A program made the translations under genes and the position numbers. Shown piece by piece: positions 63,386-64,000 of a stretch of 64,000 nt of DNA; within the stretch, counting starts at the first letter, position 1, and each line of letters begins with the position of its first letter. The notes beneath the pieces were generated by a model. It was not told the DNA's origin. It worked only from the letters and a program-made list of their open reading frames with translations, and made no database searches. Source of the stretch: Tetrahymena thermophila SB210 (taxonomy: Eukaryota; Ciliophora; Oligohymenophorea; Hymenostomatida; Tetrahymenidae); NCBI RefSeq assembly GCF_000189635.1, contig NW_002476353.1:806001-870000 (forward strand). The letters are read 5' to 3'.

Positions 63386-64000
63386 CAATTAAATTTTTTA
63401 GTCTTTTCCTTTTTATGTTTTTTCAGATTTTGTTAATTATTTTAATAATTATTATTTATTAATCTTATCAAAAATTATGTTTGCTTTATTTCACAAAAAC
63501 TTACCACTAACTTAAATGTAATGTAATATGATCGATCACTTTGTTAGAAAAAAAATAATATCTCTAGGTATTTCAAATAACCTCAATTATTTTATTTACT
63601 CATTTCCTTTCATTTTCTTTTTAAAAGTTAAAAAGAAAATTAAAATTTGGGTTACTTTATAAATAAAAATTTTATATAAAAATTAGCCAAATTTATTTTA
63701 AATATTTTTAAAATTAAAAATTTTACTTTTAAAGATTTATTTCAAATAATCAGCAAAAAAAATAAATTTTATTTAAAAGAATTTATATCTTAGTTGGTAT
63801 GAAGATTTCTATTATAAAATAATAATATAATCTATCTTTTTTTTCTATTTTTAATAATGATTTAGACATTATAAAATTAAAACCAAAAAAGTGAAGTTAA
63901 AACATATATCGAAGAAAAAAATAATTTTTTAAGCAATGTAATTATAATTTATTTTTGAGAAAATATAACAACACATATAAAAGAAAATTAAAATAAAAAT
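63386..64000. other. Terminal AT-rich stretch
   Basis: About 615 bases upstream of paralogue B up to the window edge. No gene start, exon or repeat is visible. The paralogue B promoter should lie near its left end. Confidence 0.6.

Overview
The window reads as macronuclear DNA of an oligohymenophorean ciliate close to Tetrahymena. It is extremely AT-rich and full of short AT-rich GT-AG introns. Every convincing gene is open only if TAA and TAG are read as glutamine and TGA is the sole stop. ATGs usually follow a run of A. Read this way I can build 23 gene models. For every complete one, the summed exon lengths divide exactly by three, which is an internal check on the splice sites. I see no tRNA, rRNA, CRISPR or transposon.

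Layout. 1-2288 (-): ankyrin/AGC protein kinase, cut by the left edge. 3980-4657 (-): FAHD1. 7029-9835 (+): zinc finger/WD40. 10303-12093 (+): CDK9-type kinase. 12559-13081 (-): eIF1A-like remnant. 13680-14192 (-): EGF-like membrane protein. 15076-16447 (+): unknown. 17330-20642 (-): probable RAP-domain protein. 21539-22687 (+): NAXD. 23156-24411 (+): coiled coil. 26084-27402 (-): LRR protein built from 90-nt exons. 29138-29898 (+): REEP/HVA22-like. 30637-31902 (+): EB1-like. 32645-34677 (-): cytosolic PheRS alpha. 36264-37241 (-): DHRS12-like SDR. 38134-39435 (-): COQ5. 39778-50558: three co-directional minus-strand genes for long N/Q-rich, coiled-coil proteins. 51500-53276 (+): zinc finger/WD40. 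53569-57120 (-): 1010-aa unknown. 58151-59254 (+): zinc finger/coiled coil. 60029-63385 (-): two paralogous small EF-hand-like proteins with CaaX ends.

Functionally this is an ordinary mixture. It holds housekeeping enzymes (FAHD1, NAXD, PheRS alpha, COQ5, DHRS12), transcriptional and signalling kinases, cytoskeletal and membrane-shaping proteins (EB1, REEP), and lineage-specific families (B-box-like zinc fingers, LRR, EF-hand-like pair). No operon-like system is evident. The most distinctive items are the prenylation-motif EF-hand-like pair, the exact one-repeat-per-exon LRR gene, the ankyrin-AGC kinase fusion, the decayed eIF1A-like segment, and several intergenic tandem repeats, one of them apparently a very recent 173-bp duplication. 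Family assignments were made by eye, without database searches.
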